In this document: piece after piece, positions 12,532-23,202 of the stretch
Position numbering within the stretch: position 1 is the stretch's first letter
Layout: each line of letters begins with the position of its first letter
Program-made: the position numbers and the translations under genes
Assembly (NCBI RefSeq): GCF_036588685.1
Contig: NC_086374.1
Span: 36,944,886 to 37,008,885 of the forward strand
Source: Mytilus trossulus
Taxonomy: Eukaryota; Mollusca; Bivalvia; Mytilida; Mytilidae
Length of the DNA stretch: 64,000 nt
Reading direction: 5' to 3'
The notes under the pieces: model-generated
The model's input: only the letters and a program-made list of their open reading frames with translations
The model's database searches: none
What the model was told of the DNA's origin: nothing

Positions 12532-13840
12532 TAAAAACTAAAGACTCATTTACACTATTTTGTGCAATCAAAGATATTTCCTTGTGTTGAAAATATAATT
12601 AGCATTGGAATAAAACCTCTGAAACATTATCCTATAAGTACTTAACAATTTTCTTTCAAATGTTCTACTCTATCCAAGTATCTAATGAGCTGTTTTAAAA
12701 AAATAGGAGGAACATGCAATAAATATTACATGTCCAGAATTTTTCTTTTTCATGTTTCGCAATAAATTTCTTTGATATTTTATGTGCATATATTTTTACA
12801 ATGTTTGAACTGCCATATTTGACTTTTAATGAATGTCTGGTGAGAAATGAATTATTACTCACAGTATAAAGTTGGATGAGTGTAGATTGTAAAGTTTAAT
12901 TTTTTTTTTATCAGTATTCATTGCAGTTGTCATACAGCTATATACAATAATAGCCATGTTTACAGTTTGAATCGGTCAATTCAGACTAAATAAAATAATC
13001 TTCTGAGTTGCCATATACAGCTGAGCACCTGTATTAATACATGTAGTAATTATATTTCTCAACATAGATGTATGAATGTGCTTTATTTATTGTTTCAAAA
13101 GAGGATGACATGTTGTAAGTGAAAATATTTTAGTTTGTTGTTTTTTTAAATTAATGTCCAGTGGCAAATATTTGCACGAAAACAGATAACAGTAAATCTG
13201 ATAGGTATGGTTTGCAAAGTGTGTTTAGATGAATTGATAATTTAGACACCCTATAGAAAAAGAAAAAAATTACTTGATTGTGTCCTAGTTTACGTGTATT
13301 ATAAAACTTTTTCTAAGCCATCTTCCTTTAGAAATTTGAGAATACCATTGAAACAGACTGAAATATTTGGCATAAATCTTACAAGTTTTTCCCCAAAAAT
13401 TTTAAGATCTAGGAAACATTTCTCTCGATCATTTTGTTATAATTTGTTTGTACTTTTTGTGTGTGTGAATAAAAGAAAGATTGCATTAAAAACTTATCTA
13501 AATAATTTGTTTTGATGCAATTTATACAATTTGAATATCACAGATGTAAAAGTTGTTTGTTATTTATGGTGTAAAGGCACAATAACTGTGATTATTTGTT
13601 AACTGTTTGCATATTATATTTTGTTTTAATTGTTTGGAGTATTAATAAAAGGAATTTTATCCAAGCTAATTGTTGACAATTTACTATCTATTTATAAATT
13701 TATTTGCATGTTGAAAATGGTTCTTTTAATTTAGCAGGAATTTCACATATATAACAAAACAAACAGAATCAAGCAGTATCGATTGTTGTACGATCACTCT
13801 TTTTATCCATTTCTGATGGAGCTCAACTACCATGGTTATA

Positions 13841-13877
13841 CATGGAAGTATTATATGGTCAATATAATACTTCCATG
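13841..13877. repeat. Perfect 16-bp hairpin, second micro-hairpin type
   Basis: CATGGAAGTATTATAT and its exact reverse complement are separated by GGTCA. The flanks GTTATA and GTCATA match at 5 of 6 positions, suggesting an insertion like the CAAGG hairpins. It is the only copy seen in the window. Confidence 0.55.
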
Positions 13878-13964
13878 GTCATACATAATAATAAAACAAG
13901 GAATATTATTATTATCAAACCTATTTAATCACAACTGATTGATAATTTTTTGTCTGTCTAGCTC

Positions 13965-14995
13965 GCCTTCAACAAAAGACAAAGACTGTAAGACATTGTG
14001 ATTACAATCCGGTGGTAGAGAAAACTAGTTGTATAAAGCTTTTTATTTCAGAGGGTAGAAGATCTGGAGATTTCATACCTTGTATACAAAGTCATGGTCA
14101 GTCATATCTCTATTGACCATTGACCTATCGTTTATGGTACACTGCATGCTTTAAAAACTGTTCAGTTTTTTGTAATGTCAATTTCTCACTTATTACGAGT
14201 AAGGGGATAATTATATATTTCATATGGGTTCCTTTCAAGGCTCATTTGACCTCGACCTCATTCTATAAATCAGACATCAAGGTTTAAGTTACACATGAGA
14301 TCTATCAGCAGTTGGACAACTATATGTAGTGTTTGGGATGATTGTAAGGTATGCATATTAGTTGGTTAGTTTTATCTGACCATGACATTAAATTCATGGT
14401 GCAATGGACAATATGTTTCAGTAGTAACGTCCACTTGTATAAGATACTATAAGTACAATGACAACGATAAACTATAGTTGGTGTGTTAATATAGTTGAAA
14501 GGTGTTAGTACCTGTCTGTATGACAGGTTTCGTCTGACCTTGACCATTTATATAGTTTATTGGTCAGTCGTAAGTCTTTCTTGTTAATTCTGTTTCTTAG
14601 ATAATGATACTATGTCTCTGCTATAAGCAATAGATCAACACCGGTGTATGGATTGAAAGATGTACATGTCCCTTTGGCACGAATCGTCTGACCTTGACCT
14701 CTTTTTCGTTATTCATTGACTTGTTAAGTTTTCTTAGTTAAGAGCTCAGTTAAGTATATATCTTGTGAACTATATTAAAGCAATATGCGATCATTTGTGG
14801 TATAAATTAATGCAATGATTGAAAGGTGAAAATGTCTGTCTGGATTCGTTTATATAACATTGACCTTATTGTCATGGATCATCGAAAATGTTAAGTTTAT
14901 TTGATACTTGTAGATAACTTTTTCTTCAAGACTATCAACTCAAAATCAAGTCGGGTCAGTTAAGCAGTTGAGACATCTCAGGGTGTGCACTCTTG
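13965..14995 (+). mobile_element. Decayed tandem-core element (GTCGAG family)
   Basis: Repeated blocks of the type 'CATCTGACCTTGACCTC ... TTAAGTTTT ... AAGCAATAGATCAAC ... GTATGG.TTG.AAGGTGTACATG' recur about every 200 bases. The end GTGTGCACTCTTG closes at 14995. A younger 5' fragment of what I take to be the same family is at 52935-53115. The degree of decay implies an old insertion. Confidence 0.55.
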
Positions 14996-15099
14996 CGTAA
15001 TTTTAAATTTATTCTATGTATTTGAATGTTTGCGTGATATTACAGAAGAAACCCCTGACAGATTGACTATAAGTTAAGCATGTTAAATGAAAAAACGGG

Positions 15100-15325
15100 T
15101 TGAAAACATTGATTCTTTTTACCAAGGATATTTTAACTCAGTATTATCACACATAACTTATACCCTTTCACGGATTTGGCTATACTTTTTGGACCTTTTG
15201 GATTATAGCTCTTCATCTTTTATAAGCTTTGGATTTTACATATTTTGGCCACGAGCATCACTGAAAAGACATGTATTGTCGAAATGCGCATCTGGTGCAG
15301 AAAAATTGGTACCGTTATTGTGAAT
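15100..15325 (+). repeat. Hammerhead-containing repeat, second subfamily
   Basis: At 15255-15298 the fold is stem I GCAUCA/UGGUGC, core CUGAAAA, stem II GACA-UGUAU-UGUC, GAAA, stem III AUG/CAU, and cleavage triplet AUC. Core position 8 is A instead of G, so activity is unlikely. The paired positions that differ from the copy at 3.3 kb change together. Confidence 0.65.
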
Positions 15326-15329
15326 ATAA

Positions 15330-16217
15330 CGTTTTAAATTGTACCTGTATCTGGTATTACTTGAGCTGATATTAATAACATTACTAAACTGAGTTATCTA
15401 AATTAAAAGTGAAAGAAGAAAAATCCTTGTTTTGTTCCATTGTTTAGCTTATTTTTTGTGTGTCAATTTTTAAGCGACTTAACAATAGCAGAAAAGTTAA
15501 TAATTTTAAAAGGAGAATTATCCCTACAATCCTTCATGCACATCAATTGCTTCTATATACTAGTAACTACTATTTTTACAACCCGTCGAGTTGACATTGT
15601 AGAAATACACCAATACTTTCTATATAACTATATTACTTGACCAACTGTTTCAATAATTTGTCTAACTACTTAATGTTTCTGAGTCTAATTAAATTCTGAA
15701 ATAATGGAATGGATCTTTCAACAAAATCTCAGTGGTTAAATTGTGCCACGTGATGTCTGTACAATTCCCCGCCATCTGTCAAACATTCAGTCTGTTTGGA
15801 GAGGACCTTTCACACATATGCCGACCTATTCTTAGCGTTTATCTTTAAGTTAACTACGCTACTGGTGTTTATTGTGAATGATATCTCGCATGTAAATTAT
15901 ATAATATTAAAAAAATGAACTGCGATCATTTTTAAAAACTCAATACTTACAAAGCTTAATTTTTGAATTTCAGTCTATTACAAAAAATATTTTGTAAAAC
16001 GCCATCAAATTAAAAATAAAATAAAGAAGATATAAATGCTTAAGTATTTGTCCTAAGCATGAATAAGAATGACACATTGAAAACAAAACCTCTACTGAAA
16101 GTATAAAGGCTGTTTTATAAGTTGTATACTTTTGGTTATTGAAGCTCTTCCATGTAAAAACGTGTAAAATATTCAGTTTATTGTTATAAGTACCTAACTT
16201 TGCCGAAACTGTTCAAC
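15330..16217. other. AT-rich non-coding DNA, nothing recognised
   Basis: No splice-bounded open frame, repeat family or structured element was recognised. The frame at 15440-15640 has no domain and no conserved look. Confidence 0.4.
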
Positions 16218-16631
16218 ACAGCTATTTTTGCATAGGTACTATTTTTATACTTAAAATCTGTAGTACTGGAAATTTAATTTTAATATTTAGTACTATTTCT
16301 TTACTTTAGAATTATTGTAATATTTAGGTACTTGTATATTCCAGTACTTGATTTGTACTTAAAATATTGGTACAAAAAAAATACCAACAATGATCACAGT
16401 ATTCCATGTTTGAACATCCTAACATTATGAGATATGAAGAAGACAAACTTTCAAAATGCTGAAAATGTAACCATGCAACAAAAAATCTGTAGTACTCAAA
16501 TTTCAAGTAAAAATGAAGTACCTAAATATTACAACAATTTTAACGTAACAAAATAGTACTGAATATTAAAAGTAGATTTCCAGTACTACAGATTTTTGGT
16601 ACAGAAATAGTACCTATGCAAGAGCAGCTGT
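16218..16631. mobile_element. Foldback (long inverted repeat) MITE-like element, 414 bp
   Basis: The left arm (16218-~16340) and the reverse complement of the right arm (~16500-16631) align over about 120 bases with mostly single-base differences. Both arms contain TTGCATAGGTACTATTT, ATCTGTAGTACTGGAAAT and TAATATTTAGGTACTT. The outermost bases are ACAGCT/AGCTGT. The centre holds a smaller palindrome (TTGGTACAAA...TACCAA). There is no coding capacity, and I could not define a target duplication. Confidence 0.7.
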
Positions 16632-17077
16632 TTATCCCTCTATTTTTTTTTTTTATCTTTTTTAGGTTTCTGCGCTTTTTAAGTGAACAAATTACAAGTA
16701 AATTGTCCACACAGTTTACTTAAAAATATGTAAATTAAGATATAATGTATATTATTCAGAAACACATTAGTGTCGTGTACTCGAACTCTATATGATATGT
16801 TTAATCATAAAACATGTGATGCAGCCTTGAAATAAAGTCGCCGATATAAATTTTAAATTCTGAATCCATTGTAGTGAAAAGATAATTTGTCAGTTGTCCA
16901 AAATGATGGTTTAATTTATTTGTCAAAAGTAGGAACCTATAAATTGCATTCACCGTTCTAATGAAAAATGATATGGTCACAGATTAAGAAACAATAAGTT
17001 AATGCAATTACTTGCATAAGAAATTTGATAAAACAAATTAGCGTTTTGAAAACTAACTTCCTTTTCAGAAGGCCGAC

Positions 17078-17197
17078 GTCAATGCACGTGCATCGAGGAG
17101 TCTTATTGGTTATAGAATCACTTCCGTTATTCACGCAGTCAATGCACGTGCATCGAGGAGTCTTATTGGTTATAGAATCACTTCCGTTATTCACGCA
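17078..17197. repeat. Perfect 60-bp tandem duplication with E-box palindrome and CCAAT motif
   Basis: Two identical 60-base units start at 17078 and 17138. Each contains the 12-base palindrome ATGCACGTGCAT (CACGTG E-box) and ATTGGTTA (an inverted CCAAT box), 11 bases apart. The motif content is promoter-like. The nearest gene is fascin, whose start codon is about 1.9 kb downstream. The small antisense open frame across it is incidental. Confidence 0.7.
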
Positions 17198-18764
17198 GAC
17201 CTAATCTACATAACTAACGTAGTTTAATCATCATTGATTGGCTTTGGAGTGTGTCCTGAAGTAAACAAGATTTAAACAATTCGTTTTTCTTTTATTAACT
17301 TTGAAAGTTTGCATGCATCCTTTCTGGTTGTCATAGAAGGACTTCGAAGATAGTCGGTCATCTACGAATTACAAAATATCTGTATTATCAACTTCCGTAC
17401 TTAACCGTACTTGGCGTACAAAGCACTAGAAAGAACCACAAAAATATAGTAATTGTTTATTTAAAATTCAATCTGAGGTCAATAGTTTGTATGTCAGATT
17501 CCCCAATTCCCTTTTCAGTCTGTACTGACATATGTTGTCCCTGGTATGCAAAACAGTACAAATTTTGTATCGCACCTTCTATTAAAACTGATATATAAAC
17601 ACAGCTTATAGATTAAAAAAAAACCATAAACATCCTTGTCGAATTGTCGAAGATAATGTATATTAATAATATGGTCGAAAGTTTGGGAGAAAATACTCCA
17701 CAGAAATTCAGCCAAAAATTATCTAGTATAAATTTTGATTATCGGGACATAAAAAAAGCATTGCAAGCCATATACAGTAATATAAATAAACATCTCAAAT
17801 AACCATATGATGAAGCAATCATTTCTAATAAATGTTCCTTGTTATCATATCAATACTAGACAGACAATCATCAGACGGACAATAAATCAACAAGTAACAC
17901 ATACTTATTAAGTAGGTGTGAATCATTTATTCTTACACAATTATTACTTATTAAAATATCAAGATAAACATCCAGCTGTGACTGTCTCGTTCATACGTGA
18001 CATATTTTCGGAGGTAGAAGAACTTTTCATACGAAATATATTTATTTTCACCTATTTCTATTTCTAGGCAGGTTTATGAATTTCGCGCGGCCAATTAAGT
18101 CAGGGTATTCATTGTCAATCTTGTACAACAACACAAGTATTTTCTTTATTTTGTACACATTATGTGAAACACAATATAAATATGTTCTTTCTTTCTTAGG
18201 CAACCTAATTTATTTTTAATCCTTACAGGATTTTCAATTCACATATACCGTCCAGTCTTCCTAAAATAATCAAATCATCCTCTCTTGATAATAAAACGGC
18301 ACAAACTATTTTCATACTTGAGTTAATACGTATTGCATTTGCAATTCTACTATCAATAAATTGGACCTAGGGTTACAGCTGTAAATTAAAACATATTTTC
18401 GAAAGTTTGGGGAGAAAATATCCACAGAATTTTAACGTATCAACGCAAAAAAATATATCTAGTTTGCATGTTGATTATGGATAAAGAAAGCATTGAGTCA
18501 TGCTCAGTTAAATGTATAAGAACATTACTAAGATATATAATAACATTTTATTATTGTCTAGAATTCAATTAAAAATCTCCATACAATGAACATATTAAAA
18601 ATACATGTTTTTCATCCTCTTATATCCTGTCATATTGACCAGGTTTTTTTTTAATTGAAGCGACACCGCATTTCAAGATTGAAAAAAACAAGAACGACGA
18701 AGAAATTAAGTGAATTTTCGCCGCACGGTAGCAAATTAAACCTTTTTAATTACACTTAAAAAAT

Positions 18765-18856
18765 ATTTGTATGTAAAAATTGGTATACATGATGGCTAAC
18801 GCCACCCAATATTTGTATGTAAAAATTGGTATACATGATGGCTAATGCCACCCAAA
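18765..18856. repeat. 46-bp tandem duplication
   Basis: Two near-identical units (ATTTGTATGTAAAAATTGGT ... GGCTAACGCCACCCA), starting at 18765 and 18811, differ by one C/T change. They lie about 0.3 kb upstream of the fascin start codon. Confidence 0.75.
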
Positions 18857-19095
18857 GATATACGTTTACTGGTTACTGTCATAAAATCAAAAAGAACAGC
18901 ATATATGAAAATAATAAGAAATATTAAAAACAGTTCCTATCACAATTAGATGAATAGAATTGTCACTTCTTAGAATTGTACAGCGCTGCCGTCAACGTAA
19001 CAATGAGTAAATATTTCATCGGCTATACTGATAGTGACGACGTCGTAGCCATAGACGCGACAAGAGTTTGGGTATAGCTTGACAAGGACACATAG

Positions 19096-22000
19096 ATGTC
19101 AACAAACAGATTTTCATGGCCAGCAGGTTTGCAAAACTCTGCTTTTAACTTTATAACATCGGAAGATTTTGGATATGAACTAACCATCTTAGGCACTGGT
19201 CTGAACAGAAAACAGATTTGGACCCTGGAATTAAATCATGACGAAACAGTCTACATGAAGAATCGATTTGAACGCTATCTGACAGTTGATAAGTTTGGAG
19301 CCGTAAAATGTGAATCAGAGGAACTTATTGATGATGGAAAATTTAATATAGAATTCTCCCCTGATGGATCTGGTAGATGGGCCTTTAAAAGTGAAAAGTA
19401 TGGGACATACTTAGGTGGAAATGACCAAAAGGTAGTATGCTTATCAAGAAAAGTTTCTGAAAATGAACTGTGGTATGTTCCAATGGCTAGACACCCACAA
19501 ATTGTTTTAGGCAACAAAAGACGGAAGCGTTATTTTGGCTTAGTTGGAAATGAAGTTATATGCCAAGATAGAATTCCTTGGGGGCAACATTCAATATTTA
19601 CTTTAGAATATCATATGGGGAAATATTCAATAAAAACGAGTGATAATAGATATCTACGTAAAGATGGTAACTTAACAGAATCAAAGGAACCGGGAACATA
19701 CTTTACTTTGGAGCTGAGAGTCAATTCAGAACCAAAGCTTGAGGGAATTGCCTTTCGAGATGACGAAGGAAAATACTTAGGTGGTGTTGGTATTGGTAGT
19801 CAGTCGGTAACTCTCAAAACCGACAGGAAAACAATAACAGACGAGGAAATTTTTCAACTGGAAGAAAGTAACCCCCAGGTTGTATTCGTGGCACCAAATG
19901 AAAACAATGTATCGATTCAAACCGGGTTTGGACTGTCTGCCAGTACAGATGAGGAGAGTCAAAAGGAAATTTTTCAGGTATGAGTAATGTTTACACTCTA
20001 TAAAACAGAAAGTAAAATAGACCCTACTCCCGAACACAGTTATTCCATTTCTCATTTACTTATCACATCAAGACTCAACCGCATGAAGTGTATAAAAAAA
20101 CGAAGATGTGGTATGATTGCCAAAGGTTAAACACTCCAGAAACCAATTAGGAATTACAGTAAGAACTGTATGACCGTACAGTCTTCAACAATGAGCAAAC
20201 CCATACCACAGAGTAAGATACAAAAGGCACACAATTGACTAATTTGAAACAATCCAAACGAAAAAAAATACAAAGGACTGATTTGTAAAAAAAAAAATGA
20301 AAAACAAATATGACATATATACAGCAACAAACGATAAGCACCAAATTACAGGCATGAAGCTTTATATTGACAACCGTTTATAATGCTTCCGCGTTTCATA
20401 CAAAATGTACTTCGGTCAACGCTTTTACACCCCAATGAAGTTACAAAAAGAAGCATTCAATTCTTAATTGCAAAAATCACTAGAAATACCGCGCTTCATA
20501 CAAAATATATTTCGGTCAACGCTTTTACATCCCAATGAAGTTACCTGAAAAAGAAGAATTCAATTCTTTATTGCAAAATCACTAGAAATTAGGCCGTTAG
20601 ATTAATTGTTTAATATAAATAAGGCCTTTAGTTTTTTCATTTGATTTGTTTTACATTGTCATTTCGGGGCCTTTTATAGCTGACTATGCGGTATGGGCTT
20701 TGCTCATTGTTAAAACAATGTCAAAACATGACCACACGTTCATCAGATTAAATCTGTATCTATTATGCTAGTTCAGTACTAGTATATTTACGTTGGATTA
20801 GTTCTTTTTTAAATCGTGCATTGTTTGTTCATGCTACAACTCTTTTTATTAACATTTGCTAAAAGTTAGGTCATAACTTATTTTTCAACCGGGGTTTTGG
20901 ATGGAAATCCGGTTATTGATTGTGGAGTTGTGCGGCGATGGCGTTTGACTGTTTTCTTGTAATAACTTGGGTTGTTCTTTTCAAATTTTGATAAGATGTT
21001 ACTGAATGCAAAATGGAGGTAAATTCGTTGTTGGCGCTTTCACTGGTGATTGGTTAAAAATTGGTACTCTATATCGCTTCCGTGCAATAACTTGTAATTA
21101 ATATGTTGTTACAGTAACTGATGATAAAAATTACATCAATTTCGATAATGATGATTTTCATGTTTGCCATTCACAAGTTACGGTTCTTAGTTTATTGATT
21201 GTAAAATTGAATTTTACGTCGTTTCAGTGCAAAAGGTTGGGAACTATTATACCAATATATATAATTTATAAATATTGCTTATACTGATAACAAAAATGAG
21301 GTCAATAATGTAATTGTCGTTCAGGAGTTATGGCACTTCATTGCTATAACAATGACGGCAATATTTTCTTGAAAGCCTCGTGTTTTTTATGCAATTATTA
21401 TTATGATAATTTAATACCAGTAGTACCAATATATGAACATATTTCTTCATTGATTTTTGGGTCTCGTTCATATGTTTACGATGGTGCGAACACGAAATGT
21501 AAATTTGAAATAAAGTAATTAAATAATACCAATATTTACACTAAGGTTATATTTTTTGCTTTGGTTGATAAATTGAAAAGTGGGAATCTTCTGCGCTTAA
21601 ACGCTGATATGAAGTAATTGTGTTGATGTAAACACTATCATTCATTTGCAGATTGAATTCGACAATGCTACCAATAAATGGTATATCATCACATCGGAAC
21701 ATAAATTCTGGTCTGTTAGCCCGAGCAATAAAATAGAAGCAACTTCTACAAGCCGCGACCCAGATTGTTTATTCCAGTTCGAATGGCTCTGTGGAACTGT
21801 TGCAGTAATCGCCGCAAATGGCAAATACGTTGGCATACAACCAAATGGTCAAATGACTGCTAAAAGTGATGGCATTGGTGCAAAAGAAATATTTAGAATC
21901 AAACTCATCAATCGACAAATGTTGGTTTTAAAAGGTGACTATGGATATGTAGGGAAGAAGTCGTCGTCTTCTAAGGAACCAGTCTACTCGTGTAACAAAT

Positions 22001-22260
22001 CAATGTACGAAGTATTGGAGCTGGAACATGGTGACAAAGGAGTTTATTACATCAAAGGCGATAATGGCAAATACTGGAATCTAAAAAACACAACAATCTC
22101 TCCTACTGGCACTGATCCGGAACCATTTATACTGGAATTTATGGGTCATTGTCTTTTGGCTATCCTTGCGCCAAACACAAAATATGTAAATGGTGAGAAA
22201 AGTGGTGGGTTTGAAGCTACCACTCAGTTAATACAGAAATCGTGCTTGTGGCGATTCTAG
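19096..22260 (+). CDS. FSCN: Fascin-family actin-bundling protein, 496 residues, two exons
   Basis: Exon 1 is 19096-19977 (294 codons, phase 0, donor CAG/GTATGA) and exon 2 is 21652-22260 (202 codons plus TAG, acceptor TTTGCAG). A TAG stop lies directly in frame before the ATG, supporting this start. The product aligns end to end with fascins, four beta-trefoil domains in about 493 residues: RKQIWTLEL near residue 40, HPQIVLGNKRRKRY near 134, PWGQHSIFTLEYH, NVSIQTGFGLSAS near 277, KLINRQMLVLKGDYG in exon 2, and a LW-type C-terminus (CLWRF). Repeated GRYL-like motifs (ERYL, GTYL, NRYL, GKYL, GKYV, GKYW) mark trefoil lobes. Fascins cross-link actin filaments into parallel bundles in filopodia and microvilli. 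The phosphorylatable Ser of vertebrate fascin (Ser39) is Gly35 here, with Thr34 beside it. This may be a divergent paralogue. Confidence 0.93.
20098..20345 (+). repeat. Retroelement 3'-end copy
   Basis: Begins GATGTGGTATGATTGCCAAA and continues through ACAATGAGCAAACCCATACC and 'TACAAAAGGCAC' to AAATTACAGGC. It is a truncated copy of the 3' region attached to the reverse transcriptase at 58-60 kb, in antisense orientation to that element. Confidence 0.65.
20391..20588. repeat. 100-bp tandem duplication
   Basis: Two units start at 20391 and 20491 (GCGTTTCATACAAAATGTAC and GCGCTTCATACAAAATATAT), sharing TTCGGTCAACGCTTTTACA and AATGAAGTTAC. Confidence 0.7.
20605..20712 (-). repeat. Retroelement 3'-end fragment, inverted
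   Basis: Contains TGTCATTTCGGGGCCTTTTA and ATGCGGTATGGGCTTTGCTC, the reverse complement of the block in the 20.1-20.3 kb copy. Confidence 0.6.
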
Positions 22261-22458
22261 GCAATACAAAACTTTCGTTTTCCATTCTATTATCAGTTTG
22301 TATTAAAGGAATCAGAAGCGTATTGTAATGTTTCTTGCATAAATTGTTTTTTTTTTAAACTGTGTTGTTTTTTTGTTTTTTTGTTTGTTTATCTTTTATC
22401 AATTAGTAAATAGATGATAGCGCTTAGATTTACATCAACAGTTTAAAGTTTTGGTTTC

Positions 22459-22464
22459 AATAAA
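22459..22464 (+). promoter_or_regulatory. Candidate fascin polyadenylation signal
   Basis: AATAAA about 200 bases after the fascin stop codon. It is the first canonical signal downstream. Confidence 0.45.
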
Positions 22465-23202
22465 TATCCGTGGAGCAGATACATGTTAGCTTTATTGGAA
22501 TATAAAAGTATCCAGCTGGGTTTTTTAAATACAGAATCAACATGGTCTTTTACTTACAAATAGTACAACAGCATGGTATGTCCCTGTCAATTCAAAATTC
22601 TAAATGAAAATTAATAGTTTGCAGATTGAAAATCTGTAAAATTTCACAGAATCATTTTCTAAACAATAACAAACAGAACTTAATTCTCTAAATTTAAATC
22701 GATGGTGATATTTTATCTAGCAGAATACAACTTTAACATTTATGAATCATGAAGTGCTTTTTAAAAAAAAAAATGAACATAATACCAATTTTTCATTTTT
22801 TTGGCGAATTTTCCCTTTAATATAATTGTACTTACACAGTAAATTGTCAACTTTGAAATATTCAAATATATAACTCATTCAAGTGAATGTTAATAATTTC
22901 TCTTTATCTAAAATATTTATATCAACAGTATTTAGTTATTGATAAGGAAGTGTTACTTAGCAAAACTAATCACAGAAAACAATAACCTATGAAGATCAAT
23001 CTGTGTCACCGTGAAATGACTAAATATATGTATCTTAATGTTGTCACATAGATAAAGAATTGCAATTATAAATTCCTGATATAGTGAAAGAATGATATGG
23101 CATTTTGTTTTCCCGTTCGTAAATCCGATCAAAAGCAGCGAACATTTCATACAAGTGATGGTTTACAGACTTCTCTCAGCCACTATATATAATATTGTTT
23201 TT
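22465..23202. other. Intergenic AT-rich DNA, nothing recognised
   Basis: No domain-bearing open frame, RNA gene or repeat family was recognised between the fascin 3' end and the AGCTCACC element. Confidence 0.4.

Larger units (their letters stand above)
11918..13840. other. AT-rich non-coding DNA with micro-hairpins
   Basis: Apart from the two CAAGG micro-hairpins near 12.1 and 12.5 kb and a short piece of a dispersed repeat near 13150 (GTCCAGTGGCAAATATTTG), I see no gene or recognisable element. The open frame at 13294-13515 has no domain. Confidence 0.4.
19978..21651 (+). other. Fascin intron with repeat insertions
   Basis: The single intron of the fascin gene. It holds a plus-oriented retroelement 3'-end copy (20098-20345), a 100-bp tandem duplication (20391-~20588) and an inverted copy of the same retroelement end (20605-20712). 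The last shares about 110 bases of imperfect complementarity with the first. Confidence 0.7.

Noticed and set aside
14320..15323. Small open frames in the 14.3-15.3 kb interval
   Set aside because: They fall in the decayed GTCGAG-type element and the hammerhead repeat, without conserved coding features.
16958..17194. 78-residue minus-strand frame with an internal 20-residue duplication
   Set aside because: The duplication is the 60-bp DNA tandem repeat read in frame. There is no acceptable start context and no domain.
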